Shown here: piece after piece, positions 1 to 8,996 of the stretch
Layout: each line of letters opens with the position of its first letter
Position numbering within the stretch: the stretch's first letter is position 1
DNA from: Verrucomicrobiota bacterium
Lineage (GTDB): Bacteria; Verrucomicrobiota; Verrucomicrobiia; Limisphaerales; J093
Length of the DNA: 64,000 bases
Reading direction: 5' to 3'
NCBI GenBank assembly: GCA_016716505.1
Contig: JADJWF010000004.1
Location: 434,001 to 498,000 of the forward strand
Translations under genes and position numbers: made by a program
The notes under the pieces: model-generated
What the model was told of the DNA's origin: nothing
What the model saw: the letters and a program-made list of their open reading frames with translations, nothing else
Database searches by the model: none

Positions 1-87
1 CTGCATGGCAAAGGCCCGCAGGGCGCGAAACCGCGGAACGAGGTGGTGGCGGACATCCTTGCCGCGATTCGGGAACGACGGGCGTAA
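1..87 (+). CDS. C-terminal end of an unidentified protein
   Basis: An open frame runs from the window edge to a TAA at 85-87 and encodes the last 28 residues of a protein. The tail reads as a mixed charged segment (GKGPQGAKPRNEVVADIL, then a basic end), compatible with a C-terminal helix. The fragment is too short to assign a family. It lies upstream of the ETF-quinone oxidoreductase gene on the same strand, so the two could be co-transcribed, but the 124-nt gap does not show that. Confidence 0.5.
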   Translation: MHGKGPQGAKPRNEVVADILAAIRERRA

Positions 88-141
88 ACCCTCCGGCCGG
101 TTCGTGGTTTCGGCGGCCGGCATCTCGTTTCGCTCAACGCG

Positions 142-157
142 GGCCGGCGCGCCGGCC
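142..157. repeat. 16-bp perfect GC palindrome
   Basis: GGCCGGCGCGCCGGCC is a perfect palindrome in the gap between the partial first gene and the ETF-quinone oxidoreductase. It can form a strong hairpin but has no T tract. It may act as a factor-dependent terminator for the upstream gene, or may simply reflect the high GC content. Confidence 0.3.
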
Positions 158-211
158 GCCCGAATTGGCGGGCATTGACCGGCGGCCTTGGGTACTCTCC
201 GGCCGCAAGAC

Positions 212-2092
212 ATGGCAACCGATCCTTCCTCGCCCTCGCAGGTCGCGTCCGTTGAACGGCAGCGACTCGACGCGGACATCGTGTGCGTCGGCTTCGGACC
301 GGCCACGGCCGGTTTTCTGGCGACACTCGCGCCGCAACTCGTCCGGCCCGATGGCACCCCCGCGCTCGAAAGCCGTGTGGCGCCCGGGCTGCCGCTCCAG
401 ATCTTGTGTTACGAGCGGGCGGACGATGTCGGGTTCGGCGTTTCCGGCGTGGTGACCCGCGCGCAGTCGCTCCGCGGTACCTTCCCGGACCTGGATGCGG
501 CCGGCATTCCCATGGCTGCACCGGTCACCGAAGAGAAGGTGCTCTACCTGCTGGACCCCCATCACGCCAGCCGTCGGTCGGCCGCACTGCGAGCGGGCGA
601 CGCGCTGCTCGCGGCAGCGAAAAGCCTGTTGCCCGTGACCGATGAGGCGTTGGAGCTGCCGTGGACCCCGGACTTCCTGCACAAGTCGGGTGGCATGGTG
701 TTCTCACTCGGCCAATTCCTCCAGTGGGTTGCGGCGCGCGTGCAGGGCACCGGACTGGTGCAAATCTGGCCGGGCACGCCCGTGAGCGAGGCGCTCATTG
801 AAAACGACCGTGTGTTGGGCGTCCGCCTGCTTGACCAAGGCGTGGACAAGCACGGGCGCCCGGGCGACGGCTTCCTGCCCGGGATGGAAGTTCACGCGGC
901 GCTAACGGTGGTGGGCGATGGTCCGGTCGGTCCGGTCGGTCGCCAGTTGGATGCCCATTTCGGTCTGCCCGCCGGCCACCATACCCGGGATTGGGCGGTA
1001 GGGATGAAGTTCGTTGTGGACCTGCCGGCGGACACCTCGCTTCAACCCGGCACGGTGCTCCATACTCTGGGTTATCCCGAACCGGAAATCTTTGGCTTCC
1101 TGTACGTTCACCCGGAGCGGGTGGCCTCGCTGGGCATCTTCGTGCCGTCCTGGTTCGACAGCCCGATGCGCACGGCCTACCGCTACCTCCAGCATTGGAT
1201 GCTGCATCCCCGCCTCTGGCGGCTGCTGAAGGGCGGGCGGCTTCGGTCGTGGGGCGCAAAGACGCTCGGCGAATCCGGACGGCGCGGCGAACCTTTCCTG
1301 GCGGGACATGGCTACGCGCGCATCGGCGAAGGCAGCGGCACGACCAACGTCCTCACCGGCTCCGGCGTGGACGAAGCCTGGGCCAGCGGCGTGCAACTGG
1401 CCGAGGCGGTGGTCGAACTGGCCCACGCGAACGAGCCCTTCACCCGCGAGAATCTGGAGCGGACCTACGTCCGCCGGCGCCGCGCCAGTTGGGTCGAGGA
1501 GGAAGCTCGCGTGGCCGAGACGGCCCGCGATGGTTTTCAACACGGAGTGGTGCGCGGGCTGATCGGCATGGCGTTGGCGGGGCTGACGCGGGGGCGCCTT
1601 TCCCTCGCCGGCGAGCCGGCCCGGCCCTGGGAACGCGTTCCGACGCTCGAAGAATACTACGCGGGTCGGATTCCCCTCGAGGAGATTGCCCGCTTGCGCG
1701 AGGAGTGTCGCGCCAAGGGAGTCTCGCTGCACAATGCGCTCATGGATCGCGTCGGCTGGCCGCCGATTCCCTACGACGGCCAATTGCTGGTTTCTCACCA
1801 GGACGCGCTGCTGCTGGGCGGCAAGGTGCAGGCGCCAGCCGGTTACGCGGACCACGTCGTTTTCCTGTATCCGGAACTCTGCGAGCACTGTGGCACGAAG
1901 ATTTGCATCGAAGCCTGCAGCGGGCAGGCGATCGCGCCGGGCGAAGGCGGAGTGCCGGCCTTCGACCGGGAAAAATGCGTTCACTGCGGCGCCTGCCTCT
2001 GGAACTGCGCCACACCGATCCCGGGCAAGCCCGAGCAGATGAACATCGCGTTCCGCGCCGGGGCGGGCGGTCTGCATTCAGCCGAGAACTAA
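212..2092 (+). CDS. Electron-transfer-flavoprotein:quinone oxidoreductase-like flavoprotein with ferredoxin tail
   Basis: Predicted to pass electrons from electron-transfer flavoprotein to membrane quinone, for example during fatty-acid or amino-acid oxidation. The 627-residue protein opens with an FAD-binding Rossmann motif (VGFGPATAGF, about residues 26-35). It has an FAD-dependent oxidoreductase body with a GEGSGTTNVLTGSGVDEA stretch, and ends in a cysteine-rich ferredoxin region. Canonical ETF-QO has one 4-Cys cluster. Here two groups are visible, CEHCGTKICIEAC and CVHCGACLWNC, enough for two [4Fe-4S] clusters. The ATG at 212 is preferred over a TTG at 188 because homology starts just after it. 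No etfA or etfB lies in the window. The family call is firm; the exact electron donor is inferred. Confidence 0.8.
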   Translation: MATDPSSPSQVASVERQRLDADIVCVGFGPATAGFLATLAPQLVRPDGTPALESRVAPGLPLQILCYERADDVGFGVSGVVTRAQSLRGTFPDLDAAGIPMAAPVTEEKVLYLLDPHHASRRSAALRAGDALLAAAKSLLPVTDEALELPWTPDFLHKSGGMVFSLGQFLQWVAARVQGTGLVQIWPGTPVSEALIENDRVLGVRLLDQGVDKHGRPGDGFLPGMEVHAALTVVGDGPVGPVGRQLDAHFGLPAGHHTRDWAVGMKFVVDLPADTSLQPGTVLHTLGYPEPEIFGFLYVHPERVASLGIFVPSWFDSPMRTAYRYLQHWMLHPRLWRLLKGGRLRSWGAKTLGESGRRGEPFLAGHGYARIGEGSGTTNVLTGSGVDEAWASGVQLAEAVVELAHANEPFTRENLERTYVRRRRASWVEEEARVAETARDGFQHGVVRGLIGMALAGLTRGRLSLAGEPARPWERVPTLEEYYAGRIPLEEIARLREECRAKGVSLHNALMDRVGWPPIPYDGQLLVSHQDALLLGGKVQAPAGYADHVVFLYPELCEHCGTKICIEACSGQAIAPGEGGVPAFDREKCVHCGACLWNCATPIPGKPEQMNIAFRAGAGGLHSAEN

Positions 2093-2107
2093 CCGTCCGC
2101 GTCCACC

Positions 2108-2143
2108 TCGCGACCGTCCTCGTGCCGCACGGTTCGGTCGCGA
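2108..2143 (+). terminator. Possible hairpin downstream of the ETF-QO gene
   Basis: TCGCGACCG at 2108-2116 pairs with CGGTCGCGA at 2135-2143, a 9-bp stem with an 18-nt loop, 15 nt after the stop codon. There is no T run, so it would be at most a weak or factor-dependent terminator. The remainder of the 2093-2370 gap between convergent genes shows nothing else. Confidence 0.25.
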
Positions 2144-2370
2144 TGGAAGGGCCATGTCCCGGAGGCAGCAGGGGTCGGTCCATTCCGATCCAGGTCAGTG
2201 GTGGAGCGGTTGAAGGGCGGGCCGGCTGGACCTGATGGACAGCCGTCGTACAAAATCCCTCGCCCGTTCAAACTCGGCCTGCGGGAACGATTGAACCGTC
2301 TCCGGTGTCGGGCCGCGGGCGGAGCGCAAGGGCGCCACCGTCGCGAGGAGTGGTGCGGGCGCGCCCGGCG

Positions 2371-3909
2371 TCAATGACCGCGCCGTTCTTCAACCGCAGC
2401 CAGGCCGAGCTTCTCCGCCAGCTTCTCCACCTCGCGCCGCAATGACAACTCGAGGGGACTCGCCCGCAGCGCGAGCACGGCGCGCCGGGCCTCGTCTTTC
2501 TGCCCTTGGGCCGCCAGGGACTCAGCCAGGGTGAGGCGTGCTGAGTAAAGGTACGGGTCGAGCTGCAAGGCCTGGCGGGCCGCCGCCTCGGCGTCCTGGG
2601 GGCGGTCGGGCGTGAACTGGAGGAGCACTGCCGCCAGGAGGGCGTGGCAGGCGGCTTGAGCGGGATCGAGCTGAATGGCGCGCTCCACCAACCGGCGCAC
2701 TTCACGGCCTTCCCGGCCGACGATTTCGGCTGTCACCGTCTGTCCGGCGAGGCGGTTCCATCGCAATGTGGCGGCGACAAAGTGGACGTGGCTCGAGACG
2801 CTGCCCAGCGCCAGCGCGCGTTCGATCGCGATGCGGGCTTCTGCCGGGCGGCGCGTTTGATCAAACAACAGCCCGAGTTGTTCGTGGGGACGCGCATCGT
2901 CCGGGCGGGCCCGTTCGGCTTCCCGTAAAAGGCGTTCCGCCGGAACGTCGAGACGGACCAACCGCGCCAGCGTTCCCAATTCCAGTGCGCTCTCGGCCGC
3001 CGGCAGGGTCTGGACGGTCCGCGCCGGAATGGTCGCCCCGTCGAAGGTCTCGCTCAGAGTCGGGTAGAGCCGGCTCCGGAACCGCGCTTCGGCGCGCGCG
3101 CCGGCCTCTTGCGGCGACATGCCAAACGCCCGGCGAAACGCCTCGGCGCGGTTGGTCTGGATGCCGGACTGGATGATGTAGTTGCGCAGGGCGGCGCCGT
3201 TGAAGCCCGTTGGCGCGATCGTCAGCGCGTGGGTCAGATTCCAGGCGGAGGCGTAGAAGCGCGGCACTTCGCGACCGTGCTGGTATGCCGACGACTCCTG
3301 CCGCACCTCGATGAGCTCCCCGACGGGCATGACACCGTCGGACTCCAGCGCCCGGATGCGCCCGGGCTTGGGTCCACCGATGACGAACTGGCGGTTGCCG
3401 ACCTGGAAGGTCGAGAGGACCTCCGCCAATCCCTCGTTCATCCACACGGGCACGCGTTGGAACAACCGGCTGGTGAGCAGATGCGTGTACTCATGAAACA
3501 TCACTTCGCGCGTGCGCGCCAGGTCCGGCAACAGTCGGACCACCAGCGCGTGGGTAAAGCCGTCGGTGACGTGAAAACCACCGAGGTCTTTGGTCTTCGA
3601 TTCCGACGGCGGGCGGAACTCCTCGAACACGCTTCGATCGGCCCACAGGTACACGTTCACCCGGCTCCGCTGTTCGCGCGGCAAACCGAGGAAGCGCGAC
3701 ACCGTCTGCCGGAACACCTCCAGCTCGAGCGAGAGCTGGTTCACCGTCGCGGTCGGCCCATCGGTGATCAGCGCGAAGTGCGGTGAACTCAGGCGGATCA
3801 GGTTGGTTTGAGCCTCGACGCCCCCGGCGCAAGCCAGGAGCGTCAGCCAGGTCAGGGCCGCCGGCAGCCGGAAACGGCGCGGAGCCGGTCGTACTGAATG
3901 GATCCGCAT
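2371..3909 (-). CDS. Secreted gluzincin-type metalloprotease with TPR tail (DUF1570-like)
   Basis: A 512-residue protein with an N-terminal signal peptide (basic start, hydrophobic stretch 15-30, likely cut after VEA at about 33). HEYTH at residues 139-143 and NEGLAE at 158-163 form the HExxH + E zinc site of gluzincin peptidases, so it is probably an active metalloprotease in the periplasm or at the cell surface. The C-terminal half (about 300-500) is alanine-rich and helical, with TPR-like repeats (for example RPDDARPHEQLGLLFDQ and LDPYLYSARLTLAESLAAQG). It starts 45 nt after the stop of the upstream TPR gene on the same strand, suggesting an operon. The substrate is unknown. Confidence 0.75.
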   Translation of the reverse strand: MRIHSVRPAPRRFRLPAALTWLTLLACAGGVEAQTNLIRLSSPHFALITDGPTATVNQLSLELEVFRQTVSRFLGLPREQRSRVNVYLWADRSVFEEFRPPSESKTKDLGGFHVTDGFTHALVVRLLPDLARTREVMFHEYTHLLTSRLFQRVPVWMNEGLAEVLSTFQVGNRQFVIGGPKPGRIRALESDGVMPVGELIEVRQESSAYQHGREVPRFYASAWNLTHALTIAPTGFNGAALRNYIIQSGIQTNRAEAFRRAFGMSPQEAGARAEARFRSRLYPTLSETFDGATIPARTVQTLPAAESALELGTLARLVRLDVPAERLLREAERARPDDARPHEQLGLLFDQTRRPAEARIAIERALALGSVSSHVHFVAATLRWNRLAGQTVTAEIVGREGREVRRLVERAIQLDPAQAACHALLAAVLLQFTPDRPQDAEAAARQALQLDPYLYSARLTLAESLAAQGQKDEARRAVLALRASPLELSLRREVEKLAEKLGLAAVEERRGH

Positions 3910-3954
3910 GGAGCAACAGTAGCGGGCCGGGGCGCGATGGACAGCGGGCGGCGG

Positions 3955-4461
3955 TCAGGACTCCGACCACTCGGCGATTTCGCTCCAGAGCGGTTGGAGG
4001 TCGGAGTCGGCGAGCGCGAGCCGGCGGATTTCGTCACGTCCCCGCAGGCGCGCGGCGTTCGCCAGCCAGGCGCGGGCCTCATCGAGTTTTCCCAATTGGC
4101 AGCAATAGCAGGCCAGGTTGTATGGGATGATGCTCTCCTTGGGAAACTGCGCGGCGGCCGGCACGAGCAGCGTCAGGGCCTCCTCCGTGCGCCGCAACTC
4201 GTGCAGGGCGTAGGACCGGTGCAGCCACCCGGACGGGTCGGAGGGTTGGAGGCGCACCAGCAACCGGCCAAACTCGACCGCTTCCTGCCAGCGTTGATTG
4301 GCGGCGCACAGCTGCCACAGCACCTCCAGCGTGTCCGGGTGCATCCGGGCCGCGGCGGACAATTGTTGCAACTCCGCCGCCGCCTCGCGCGGGTTGTTGA
4401 GTTCCAACCACCCGCTCGCGGCCCGCAGATGATGGCAATCGGGCGGCTCCAGCGGTTTCAC
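3955..4461 (-). CDS. Small TPR protein
   Basis: A 168-residue protein starting at GTG, made almost entirely of tetratricopeptide-type helical repeats: WLELNNPREAAAELQQL, then LCAANQRWQEAVEFGRLLVRL, then ALHELRRTEEALTLLVPAA, then LACYCCQLGKLDEARAWLANA. There is no signal peptide, so it is probably a cytoplasmic interaction scaffold. It is the first gene of a likely two-gene unit with the gluzincin-TPR protein and is divergent from the PBP4 gene, 83 nt away. The partner is unknown. Confidence 0.65.
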   Translation of the reverse strand: MKPLEPPDCHHLRAASGWLELNNPREAAAELQQLSAAARMHPDTLEVLWQLCAANQRWQEAVEFGRLLVRLQPSDPSGWLHRSYALHELRRTEEALTLLVPAAAQFPKESIIPYNLACYCCQLGKLDEARAWLANAARLRGRDEIRRLALADSDLQPLWSEIAEWSES

Positions 4462-4544
4462 GACCCAAGATGATGCCCGGGGGAGGCCGGCTCGTCAGCG
4501 CAAATTTGTCGTCAGCGCGAGGTGGGGTTCGCTAGCGTGAATGG

Positions 4545-6146
4545 GTGCAACGAATGTTTCTGAGTCTGCTGGCCTCGTGGACGGTCGCAGGTGGAACGCT
4601 GGATGTAACGCCGAAGGAGCACCCGAGGCCCGCGGAGGTTGCGGCGCTGCGCGCCTGGCTGGCGGAACACCTGGCTCAACCCCGGTTTGCTCATGCCCAG
4701 TGGGGGGTGGTCATTCAGTCGCTCGACACCGGGGCCGAATTGTTCGCCACCAACGAGGCGAAGTTGTTCGTTCCAGCGTCCAACACGAAGCTCTTCACGG
4801 GGGCACTTGCCCTCGATCTGTTGGGGGCGGATTTTCGGATTCGAACCTCGTGCCATGCCGCCGTGCCGCCGGACCGCCGGGGCCGCCTGCGCGGGGACCT
4901 CATCATTCATGGGCGCGGCGATCCCACGATGGCCGCGCGATTTCACGGTGGCGACATCGGCCGCGCGCTGGCCCCACTGGTCGAGGCGATCGTTCGCGCC
5001 GGGGTCAGGCGGGTGGACGGGGCATTGATCGCCGATGACACATACTTCCGCGGGCCGGGGCTCGGTTCGGGCTGGGACTGGGACGACCTGTCGTTCGCCT
5101 ATGCCGCGCCGGTGTCAGCGCTTTCCGTGAACGAAAACGCGCTGTCGTTGATTGCTCGACCGGCCCCGGCGGCCGGACAACCCGCACTGCTGACGCTCGA
5201 ACCGCCCTGCTCGTTTTTCATCGTCCACAACCGGGTTTTGACCGCGCCGGACGGAGGGCGCGGTGAACTCACGCTACGCCGGGCGCTGGGCATTCCAGCG
5301 GTGCTGGTCGAGGGAGCCGTTCCGTTGGGCCGGACTTCGATCACTGAGACCGTCAGCGTACCGTGGCCGGCACGATGGTTCGGGGAACTGCTGGCCGGCG
5401 AGCTCAAGCGGCGGGGCGTCTCCATCCGCAAGGGCGTACTCGAAACCGCTTACCCGTGGTCACAAGCCGCCCCGGGGCATCCGTTCCCGCCGATCGAAGT
5501 GGCCGCCGTTGAATCGCCGCCGCTGGCGGAACTGCTGCCGCTGATGATGAAGCCTTCGCAGAACCTGCACGCCCAGTTGCTGCTGCTGCAATGCGGCGTC
5601 GCTTGGGAGCAGAGGGCTCCAGCGGGAATGGCCTTTGCGACGACGGAACGGGCGGGTTTGGCCGCGCTGACCAACTTCCTCGCGCGTATTGGGGTGAACC
5701 AGCGCGAGGTCTTGTTCGAGGAAGGCACGGGGCTCTCGCGGCGGAACCTGGTCACTCCGCGCGCGGTGGTGGCGTTACTGCGCCACATGGACACGCACGC
5801 CGCAGCCGAGGTTTTTGGCGACTCGCTGCCGGTGGCAGGCCGCGATGGCACGTTGCGGACGCGGATGCGCGGGACGGTTGCCGGTGACAATGCCCGCGCC
5901 AAGACAGGGTACGTGGCGTTCACGTACGCGCTCTCGGGGTATGTCACCACCCGGGCTGGCGAACGCCTGGCCTTCGCGCTCCTGCTCAACAACTACCAGA
6001 CTCCCGACCCTGACCGGCCCGCACGGCTCGAACTGGACGACATTGTGGTGACTTTGGCCGGCCTCGAAGCGCGATCCACTAACACCTTGGAATCGTCGGG
6101 TCAGCCGTCGGCCAGAGCGCCGGAGCGCAGCGTGGCGGATCCCTGA
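4545..6146 (+). CDS. dacB: D-alanyl-D-alanine carboxypeptidase/endopeptidase, PBP4 type (peptidase S13)
   Basis: A periplasmic peptidoglycan hydrolase that removes terminal D-Ala and cleaves DD-crosslinks. All three active-site boxes are present: SNTK (Ser79, Lys82), SVN (Ser194-Asn196) and KTG (Lys453). The 533-residue length fits the S13 family. The start is GTG at 4545 or ATG at 4554; either gives a short hydrophobic N-terminus (FLSLLASWTVAGG) that may be a weak signal peptide. A -10-like TAGCGT at 4533-4538 lies 6 nt before the GTG, matching the near-leaderless pattern seen elsewhere in the window. The gene is divergent from the TPR/gluzincin pair. Confidence 0.9.
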   Translation: MQRMFLSLLASWTVAGGTLDVTPKEHPRPAEVAALRAWLAEHLAQPRFAHAQWGVVIQSLDTGAELFATNEAKLFVPASNTKLFTGALALDLLGADFRIRTSCHAAVPPDRRGRLRGDLIIHGRGDPTMAARFHGGDIGRALAPLVEAIVRAGVRRVDGALIADDTYFRGPGLGSGWDWDDLSFAYAAPVSALSVNENALSLIARPAPAAGQPALLTLEPPCSFFIVHNRVLTAPDGGRGELTLRRALGIPAVLVEGAVPLGRTSITETVSVPWPARWFGELLAGELKRRGVSIRKGVLETAYPWSQAAPGHPFPPIEVAAVESPPLAELLPLMMKPSQNLHAQLLLLQCGVAWEQRAPAGMAFATTERAGLAALTNFLARIGVNQREVLFEEGTGLSRRNLVTPRAVVALLRHMDTHAAAEVFGDSLPVAGRDGTLRTRMRGTVAGDNARAKTGYVAFTYALSGYVTTRAGERLAFALLLNNYQTPDPDRPARLELDDIVVTLAGLEARSTNTLESSGQPSARAPERSVADP

Positions 6147-6330
6147 CCAACTGGTGGCGGCGTGGCGGTGGGTGGTATTGATTCTGCTCGCTTCCAAAAC
6201 CAAACGATCAACCGACAGTGAATCAAGGCCACCGACAATCAGGATTCTTGACAGTTCAGTGACGGAAGCGTGACGATTTGGCGGGGTAGAAAGCAACGGC
6301 TGCCCGGCTCGTTCCATCGCGACGGCAACG

Positions 6331-7143
6331 ATGACGACCGACAAACTTCAACTGCAACGGCTGGAATTGAAGTACCACATCTCCGAAGCGCAGGCGCTGG
6401 CGGTGCGGGACTTCGTGCGGTGTTATCTGGAGATTGACGAGTTCGGTGCCACGCAACCCAACCTCTCCTACCGGATTCACAGTCTCTACCTCGATTCGGA
6501 CGACCTCAAGACCTACTGGGACACGATCAACAGCAACAAGAACCGCTTCAAGCTGCGGCTCCGCTACTACGACGACGCGCCTTCGTCTCCCGTTTTCTTC
6601 GAGGTCAAACGCCGGATGGACAACGCGATTCTCAAGCAGCGCGGGGGCGTCCGGCGGGTGGCGGTTCCGGGGTTGCTGGCAGGTCAGTTGCCCGAACCGG
6701 AACACTTGTTGACCGACCAGCCGAAGCCCTTCTTCGCGCTGCAACGGTTTTCACAATTGATGCTCAGCCTGCGGGCGCGCCCCAAGGTGCATATTTGCTA
6801 CCTTCGCGAAGCGTGGATGAACCACGACGACAACTCGGTGCGCGTGACGATGGATCGCGACGTGCGCGCGGCGTACGAGCCGGGCGGCCGATTGACGACG
6901 GACATCGAGAACTACGTGCGTCCGTTTGGCAACGAAGTCATCCTCGAGCTGAAGTTTACCGGCCGGTTTCCCAATTGGTTCCGCGACTTGGTGCAGGGGT
7001 TCGGACTCGTGCGCCGGTCGGCCGCCAAGTACGTGGACGGCGTGGAGGCGATCGGCTTGTCCGTCTTCAACTATCATCCCGGCCCTGAATTCGCGACGGC
7101 GGCCGCCAGTCGGAATTCTCAGGCAGCCATTCCCGCCAGGTAG
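6331..7143 (+). CDS. VTC-domain protein (polyphosphate polymerase-like)
   Basis: A 270-residue protein resembling the VTC domain that makes polyphosphate in the yeast vacuole. The family's basic and acidic tunnel motifs are visible: RLELKYHISE near the N-terminus, FFEVKRRMDNAILKQRGG in the middle, VRVTMDRDVRA, and ILELKFTGRFPNWF followed by SKYVDG-like RSAAKYVDGV. There is no signal peptide or membrane span. It heads a three-gene unit (1-nt gap to the DUF4956 gene, then 2 nt to the HlyD-like gene), so it probably works at the inner membrane with its neighbours. Bacterial VTC proteins have not generally been shown to make polyphosphate, so the activity is inferred. Confidence 0.85.
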   Translation: MTTDKLQLQRLELKYHISEAQALAVRDFVRCYLEIDEFGATQPNLSYRIHSLYLDSDDLKTYWDTINSNKNRFKLRLRYYDDAPSSPVFFEVKRRMDNAILKQRGGVRRVAVPGLLAGQLPEPEHLLTDQPKPFFALQRFSQLMLSLRARPKVHICYLREAWMNHDDNSVRVTMDRDVRAAYEPGGRLTTDIENYVRPFGNEVILELKFTGRFPNWFRDLVQGFGLVRRSAAKYVDGVEAIGLSVFNYHPGPEFATAAASRNSQAAIPAR

Positions 7144-7144
7144 C

Positions 7145-7831
7145 ATGGCCGAAACGTTTTTCAGCGGTGACTTCGCCACCACGCCCGTCAGCGTGCCGCT
7201 GCTGTTGCTCGCCTTGCTGCCGGCGTTCCTCGGCGGGCAGACGCTGGCGTGGATCTATATGCTGACCCACAGCGGGCTCTCATATTCCCGTTCGTTTGTG
7301 TCGTCGCTGGTCGTGATTCCGGTCCTGGTCGCCGCCGTCATGACCGTCCTGGCCAACAATCTCGTCACCGCGTTCGGGATGATGGCGGTCTTCGCGATTG
7401 TGCGGTTTCGCAACATCCTCCGGGACACGCTGGACACGTCCTACATCCTGGCTGGCCTGGTGATCGGCATGGCGTGTGGCACGCAGCGATTTCCCGTCGC
7501 GGTGATGGTCATCCTCGTGGTCGCGGCGATCATGTTCTACTTCTGGGTGACGTCATTCGGCAGCCGCCATCGCTACGACCTGATCGTCAACATCAACTGG
7601 ACGCGCGAGCTGGCCGACCTGCCCGACCTGCGCGAGTTGCTGGGGCGCCACAGCCGGCGGACTCACTGCGCCAGCCAGCGATCTGGCGAAGCGTACGGAG
7701 GAACCGACCTTTCGTACCGCCTGCTCCTGCGTGACCCGAATCGAACGGACCTCCTGCTGCGGGAACTCAAGGAGCTGCCCGGGGTGGCGCGGGTGACCAG
7801 CTTGCAGGCGGAAGATGAGTCTGAGGTGTAG
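7145..7831 (+). CDS. DUF4956 membrane protein
   Basis: A 228-residue protein with at least four hydrophobic spans in its first 140 residues (LLLLALLPAFLGG, VVIPVLVAAVMTVL, YILAGLVIGMACG, VMVILVVAAIMFYFWV) and a conserved FAIVRFRNILRDTLDTSY loop typical of DUF4956. The soluble C-terminal part (about 150-228) ends in a small alpha/beta-like segment. DUF4956 proteins commonly sit next to VTC-domain genes, as here. The function of the family is unknown; pairing with a cytosolic VTC enzyme suggests a membrane channel or anchor for its product. Confidence 0.85.
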   Translation: MAETFFSGDFATTPVSVPLLLLALLPAFLGGQTLAWIYMLTHSGLSYSRSFVSSLVVIPVLVAAVMTVLANNLVTAFGMMAVFAIVRFRNILRDTLDTSYILAGLVIGMACGTQRFPVAVMVILVVAAIMFYFWVTSFGSRHRYDLIVNINWTRELADLPDLRELLGRHSRRTHCASQRSGEAYGGTDLSYRLLLRDPNRTDLLLRELKELPGVARVTSLQAEDESEV

Positions 7832-7833
7832 CG

Positions 7834-8940
7834 ATGCCGAAGCTGGAACCCATCCCCACACCACTGGCTCTGCATTGGCGCGAGTTCCGCGTCAAAGTCC
7901 TGCCGCTCCTCACGTTTGTTGCAGCCGTCGTGGTTTGCGCCGCCATCTGGACCCACCATGTGAGCCCGGCTTCGCTCCTGGGACAGGCGGTTTCGGCGCA
8001 GGCGAGCATCTCCAGTTCCCGGCCCGGTCTGCTGGCCATGGTGAAGGGTGACATTGACCAACCAGTGCGGGCGGGCGAGGTGATCGCGACCGTGCTGACC
8101 TCCCCGCCGCGGCTGCTTGAGGCCAGCCTGGCGGTCATCCAGGCCGAGGCTGAACTGATCCGTCTCGGCATGAGTCCGTTGGCGGATGCCGATCGCAACG
8201 AGCTGAACCTCGAGCGGCTCAAGCTGGACCTGCTGCAACAACGCACCGCGCTGGCACTGGCGCGCGTCCAACTCAATTACGCCGAATCTGAGTATCGCCG
8301 CCTGAGCGCCCTCCGCCTGGATCCTGCCGGCATCGCTTCCGACAGCGACTACGAAATCGCCAGGCGGGATCGGGACCTCGCCCGTACCGAGGTCGAGCAA
8401 CTGGAGGTGACCGTCGCGAACGTGGCTGAAACGCTGCGCCGCTTCGAGCGCGGCCTGCCCATCTCGACTCCCGAAAACCGGGAACTCGCCACCCGTAAGG
8501 CGATCGAGGCGCAACAGCGGCAGCTCGAAGTGATCGAAGCGCAACTGGGGCCCGAAGAAGTGCTCTCCCCCATTGACGGCGTCATTACCTCGGTGCTGCG
8601 CCGGGCGGGTGAGAATGTCACGGCCGGCGAACCCATCCTGACCATCCTCTCCACCAACATCTCCGGCATCGTCGCCTATCTCCCGCTGAATTCGCCGCTG
8701 CCGGTGGCGGCCGGCATGGATGCCGAGGTGCGGCGACGCACCAGTGACCGCGCGACCGGCCTTGGCCAGGTGACCCGCGTCAGCGCGTACTACGCGCCCA
8801 TACCGCCGTTGCTTCAGTGGTCTCCGACGCTAAACCGGCAGACCAACACCATCGGTCTCCCGCTCTGGGTGAGCGTGCCGTCCGGGATGACCTTGATTCC
8901 CGGCGAAGTGGTGGGCATCCGCCTGTTGCCGGCGAACTGA
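7834..8940 (+). CDS. HlyD/membrane-fusion-type adaptor protein
   Basis: A 368-residue protein with one N-terminal membrane anchor (VLPLLTFVAAVVVCAAIW, about residues 24-41). A split biotinyl-lipoyl-like domain follows (SSRPGLLAMVKGDIDQPVRAGEVIATV, and later SPIDGVITSVLRRAGENVTAGEPILTI). A coiled-coil hairpin lies between the halves (about residues 95-235, rich in Leu/Glu/Arg/Gln). This is the layout of periplasmic adaptors of RND, ABC and type I export systems. No exporter ATPase or pump follows. Instead it is the third gene of the VTC-DUF4956 unit, so it may link that membrane complex to the periplasm or outer membrane. Confidence 0.8.
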   Translation: MPKLEPIPTPLALHWREFRVKVLPLLTFVAAVVVCAAIWTHHVSPASLLGQAVSAQASISSSRPGLLAMVKGDIDQPVRAGEVIATVLTSPPRLLEASLAVIQAEAELIRLGMSPLADADRNELNLERLKLDLLQQRTALALARVQLNYAESEYRRLSALRLDPAGIASDSDYEIARRDRDLARTEVEQLEVTVANVAETLRRFERGLPISTPENRELATRKAIEAQQRQLEVIEAQLGPEEVLSPIDGVITSVLRRAGENVTAGEPILTILSTNISGIVAYLPLNSPLPVAAGMDAEVRRRTSDRATGLGQVTRVSAYYAPIPPLLQWSPTLNRQTNTIGLPLWVSVPSGMTLIPGEVVGIRLLPAN

Positions 8941-8984
8941 CCCCGGTTCTGGAAGTTCCGTTTCTTCTCCGGCACTTCTTCGCG

Positions 8985-8990
8985 TAGAAT
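8985..8990 (+). promoter_or_regulatory. -10-like element of the dus gene
   Basis: TAGAAT lies 6 nt before the GTG start at 8997, so transcription would be expected to begin at or beside the start codon. A weak TTTCTT at 8961-8966 is the best -35 candidate (18-nt spacer). Confidence 0.45.
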
Positions 8991-8996
8991 GGCGGT

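Noticed and set aside
4830..4860. GATTCGAACC, reminiscent of a tRNA T-arm
   Set aside because: It lies inside dacB coding sequence with no cloverleaf around it. No tRNA was found in the window.
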